In this document: piece after piece, positions 57,271 to 64,000 of the stretch
Numbering within the stretch: the first letter of the stretch is position 1
Layout of the letters: every line of letters starts with the position of its first letter
Assembly (NCBI GenBank): GCA_018389105.1
Contig: JACATO010000306.1
Span: 665,001 to 729,000, forward strand
Origin: Nautilus pompilius
Lineage: Eukaryota; Mollusca; Cephalopoda; Nautilida; Nautilidae
DNA: 64,000 bases
Reading direction: 5' to 3'
The notes under the pieces: model-generated
What the model saw: only the letters and a program-made list of their open reading frames with translations
What the model was told of the DNA's origin: nothing
The model's database searches: none
Position numbers and translations under genes: made by a program

Positions 57271-58171
57271 TTAAAAATTCATGCTGAGTCTAGTAGAAAG
57301 TTTGTTAGTGCAACTCTGGATTACTGGACACCATTGGTTCTGCGTTTGTCTTAACAAATCGCACTGGCGGCATTAATTTACGGAAGATAGCTAAAATTAT
57401 GAAGATGTTTTTAATGGTTTCGCATCTAGCGATGTTGGTAAATTCCTAAATGATAGTTTTAATCAATAGTAATTCTTCTCGTATAAAAATAATAGTATAT
57501 TTCAAGTAATGAAAATCTGAATATGGTTTGCTCCCCGTACTGCGAACGGGACTCGTCACCAAACAACAGGTAAACTTCTAACATCTGTTATTTTAACCGT
57601 TTTCTTAATATTTAAGTTTATATTTTCAAAATGACGTAATAAGATTATTATTATTATCATCATCATCATATGTAACAATTTATCGTTCTTTTTCCACCCT
57701 GTACTGTATTATTGCATGTTTATACTTAAAACCGAACACGAGAAAGAGTAAAATCAGGTGAGTGCAAAAAGAAGAGAAATAAAACGAACGAGAATTCGAA
57801 TCTTCTGTTTAATATGTGATTTTTTTTAAAATCTTGGTAGAAAAATATGGAAATCTTTTCCAGTAAAACAGGTTTTTACAAAATTCTATGTTGATGTATT
57901 TATTTTACCACCAGAAATGTTAAATATTTTAAATCGAAAAAACGAAATTAAAAAAATCTTTCCAAAAACAAAATGAACCAAGAAAACAAACAAATCAATT
58001 GAAAATCTTGCTAAATAAAGTAACTCCTCGTATGGATACATACAGGAAGTGGTATTGTACGCCAGCTCTTCACGGCCTGAAAAGCCAGGTGTGAGCAGTT
58101 CATCTCGAGAGTGGGTGGGGAGGTGCAAATAGAAAGTTTAAAACTACAAACACAGATATTCCGGGCCTATG

Positions 58172-58175
58172 ACAG

Positions 58176-58217
<42 letters not shown>
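58172..58217. repeat. (TTA)n microsatellite
   Basis: About 45 bases, followed by TTC repeats. Confidence 0.93.
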
Positions 58218-60990
<2,773 letters not shown>

Positions 60991-62874
60991 GAACTTTGGA
61001 TTCGATACATTAATAAAAGTAAACAAGGGTAACAACATACATATTCCCATACTGTAATAAATTAACCACAGACAGTGTATCCATTATAGAGCAGCACTTA
61101 TGAATAAACTAAAATAAACTCCTACACTTCTAGATGACTCTGCTAAATGCCATTTGTGGTCTTTACATTCAAAAAATTTTAAAATAAACTGTCCATAATT
61201 AGTTGACACTACCAAGAGGCTCGTGGTTAAATGTCACTACACAGAAATACACTTCTAAATGCGTGCATATTGTCACAGCATCGAAAGTGAGAAAAACTGC
61301 TTTGCTACGTGTAACATGGCAGGTCACAATATAATGTTGTAGTACGTTAAAAGCAGTCAAGAGCTCTGCGGTGCGTCGCAAATGTAACGTTAATTTGATT
61401 GCACTTCAGCATCCCATCTAATGTAGCACACTGTAGTATATCATAGCTATTTACTGTGTTATTTGATATATCTTTTAAATTGAAAAATAAATTCTGATAT
61501 CTACCTTAAAACTGCAGGCGTATTTGTTTACCTTCTACATATCTAGATGTTTTTTTTTTAAATCCTGTTTTATAATTTTTTGTTCTTGTTATTGTTTTAA
61601 CAGCCTTTGAAGAAGGTGTGATATCTTACGTTATTTGTGTTCTCCTGCTACGTACTCTGACAGAGTAACATGTAGATAAACAGTAAACTTGTTATTTTTC
61701 TAGAATTAGCCATATACTTATGATATAGATATGCTAAAAGTACATATTTCTTTTGAGTAGACGTTCACTGAAAGTAAAGGGTTAGGGCTAGACCATATTT
61801 TCATCTCATTAGTAGAAATAAATCTAACTGATGATCCAATGTTTCGAGGATCTTTTTTTTCCTGTGAATTGTACAAATAACCTGAACTGGTCATGGACCC
61901 GCGACCTGTTTGGTTTCTAAGTTTATTTTATTTTTTTAATGTAGATTTGAATCGGTGTTTCACTTCAACGTATCACCGAAGCATCAGACACTTGCACTAT
62001 CCAAAAATCATCATTACACTCACGAAAAGTCTTTTTTCAAGGTATTATAGCAACAATAAAGATTGCTGATCGCGATAGGAAATGTTCAAATTAATCCTTT
62101 ACCTTTCATAAATATCACATCACTGTTAACATTTTGTACACATGACTAATGTTTATATCGAAATCAACATTCAATGAAGCTGACATTTTCCAAATGAGTT
62201 TACCTTGATCCATCGTCAGTTTCTGTGCCAATATCACCAAACGTAGGTAAAGCGGGACAGCTTAGCTAACTTGCTACTCACAGTAGGTAAATGTCGTTGT
62301 AGTAAGCGGAAGGACAAGATAAACAGTTCCTACCTATTCCGGTATACAGTTCGTAAACAACACCGTGTCCTACTTTAAAACGTTTGATCTTTTATCATTC
62401 CGCAAACGTACGCTCACATGTCCACTGTTCACCAGCTGTTCTAGCTCTCACTGGGATTATTTTACCCTAACCCTAGATCTTTGAATTGCTAATGTATAAC
62501 TAAAACTTACCCTAACCTTAAACTGGCTGAATACTTAACGTCTCTATCAGTGGATTTCACATCAGAATTTCTGCATTAATTTGGTTCTGGAAAGTTCTTT
62601 AAGAAAAAAAGGGAATTAAGCAATGGTCAGTCCATAATGTCAGTAACGTTCACAAATATTGTCAGTGCACAGCTTTTTGGATGAAGCAGGTAATCAGGAG
62701 ATGACATCTCTCTCACAAACATACCTGTTTGATATTACTTTCTATAAATAACTTTAGAGACAGAAAGGGACTCAACTTTTAATTATATAAAAAAATATTA
62801 GTAAATCAGTCTTGGTAGAGCTAATAGCTTCAGGTTTCTCCTTTTAGGGATCATCACTGTGACAGAAGCCTTAT
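60991..62874. other. Gene-free stretch
   Basis: Unique AT-rich sequence with isolated CCCTAA/TTAGGG-like words (61779, 62465). No coding call. Confidence 0.35.
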
Positions 62875-63240
62875 CTCTCTACTACAATAACGCATTAACT
62901 CCTCCCCCACCTATAACCCTATTCTGTGCACAACCTTAACCTTATTTCTCTCTCCTCTGTCTATAACCATAATCCTATTCCTTCTTTATCCATTACCATT
63001 ACCTTAATCGCTTATTTTCCTTTAATCTCTAAACATAGCTATAGCTTCATATTTCCCCTAATCTCCTACCCTTAACCATAATCCAATATTTTTATTAACT
63101 TTTAGCTCTAACCCTAACCCTATATCTTCCCTGTGTCTATAACCATAACTAAAATCTAACCCTATATTTTTAATTTACTTTTAATTCTAATCTCTAACTC
63201 TATATCTTCCCTCTACCTATAGCTCTAACTCTAGTTCATT
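62875..63240 (+). repeat. Decayed minisatellite with CCCTAA words
   Basis: Recurring order TATAACCATAAT / CTAACCCTATA(T) / TTTTTAATTTACTTTTA / CTCTAACCCTAACCC / TCTTCCCT, most alike between 63080 and 63240. The unit looks near 60-70 bases with heavy decay. Confidence 0.6.
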
Positions 63241-64000
63241 ATTTTGCCTTTACAAATAATCCTTGTTTGTATTTTGACATTGTCCCCTAAACTTTTATTG
63301 GATCACCCTGATGATGGTTTTTAAGTAACAGCTGAAGACACATTAATACAGTGTAAACTCTTACAACTTCATCTAAAATGTCAAACCAGCAGAAATTTTA
63401 ACCACATTCCTCAGACGATGCTTGGCTACTAAATGACTCATAATCCTTCCTGTCCATTCTTGTTACCTACCATTTTCAAATCTCAATAAAATATCCTGTA
63501 GTTCTTCCTATCTTTGATCTCCGACAAAACCGAAATGCAGACCGTACTACTAATTCCAACATGTAAACTTCTTTTAAAGTTTACAAACACTTGTATTTTT
63601 CTGTGTGAGCCCGCAAAGTATCAGAGCTTGAAGATGTGAGACGATAAGCAGCGAAGAGCCACAAGACAGCAAAGTCTGCCATACTGTTGAAAGTCAATCT
63701 GTTCAGCATAAATTATTTTGATTTCCAGTTATATGCAATGTAAACCAAATAAATCATTCAAAATTAATACTCGATCATTACTTTTTTGTATTTAATTTAC
63801 TGTAAATTTTATTTAAATAATCCAATGAATATTCCGCCTAAGAATTAATTGAAATGTTTTACAATTCTGTAAAGTAATAAACCTCAGTGAAAATATTACA
63901 AAGAACTTGAAAATTTGTTTATTCTTTCTGAGATGTCAGATCCGCAAGCTTTGAGTCTTTTTCTGCATATTTAATTTATAATAAATTCTATATATCTTCT
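63241..64000. other. Gene-free stretch
   Basis: AT-rich unique sequence. No coding, RNA or repeat signal supported. Confidence 0.35.

Larger units (their letters stand above)
56372..58171. other. Gene-free stretch
   Basis: Contains repeat E copy 2 and a telomere-like triplet at 57252-57270. No coding signal. Confidence 0.35.

Overview
The window is animal nuclear DNA, AT-rich, with intron-like spacing, many microsatellites and many decayed DNA transposons. The mix of GTF2IRD2-like and ZMYM1-like hAT elements, Tigger/pogo and Tc1/mariner relics, tRNA-related short elements, long CT/GA tracts and interspersed CCCTAA motifs suggests an invertebrate, probably a mollusc and perhaps a cephalopod. 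That assignment is inference. There are no operons, rRNA genes or CRISPR arrays, and almost all longer open frames are low-complexity or chance.

Left part (1-28 kb). This part is strikingly poor in CpG except inside transposons, as expected for a methylated gene body or long introns. The only convincing host coding signal is a pair of EGF-like exons on the minus strand (4899-5026 and 3574-3693). The first is intact with six cysteines. The second has all its cysteines except the last, which would be split by the intron, but a 2-base frame break sits just before its first cysteine. Around them lies an array of ~1.6 kb repeat units (1-1756, 6072-7172, 7299-8580, 8920-9440), each carrying the same old hAT insertion at the same ATTTAAAC target. 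A second duplicated segment (about 1757-2099, 13733-14291, 27013-27582) carries a possible terminal exon at 14227-14375.

Transposon islands. A ZMYM1-like hAT relic lies at 9.9-11.4 kb, Tigger and hAT-like fragments at 16.3-19.0 kb, and a Tc1/mariner relic at 19.5-19.9 kb. At 24.1-26.8 kb a GTF2IRD2/ZBED-like hAT relic is interrupted by a complete 922-bp hAT element with 8-bp target duplications. A GC-rich repeat of about 270-310 bp occurs three times, each time within or beside one of these elements.

Right part (28-64 kb). CpG frequency rises abruptly near 28 kb and the sequence is mostly unique, with no gene I can recognise. It holds large simple-sequence structures: a 2.6-kb pyrimidine tract (47.3-49.9 kb) that switches to a 0.76-kb purine tract, other CT/GA and ATT arrays, an 84-nt near-perfect hairpin at 46778-46861, a tRNA-like SINE head at 53.5 kb, several perfect CRE palindromes, and a decayed CCCTAA-containing minisatellite at 62.9-63.2 kb. 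I read this half as intergenic or regulatory DNA.
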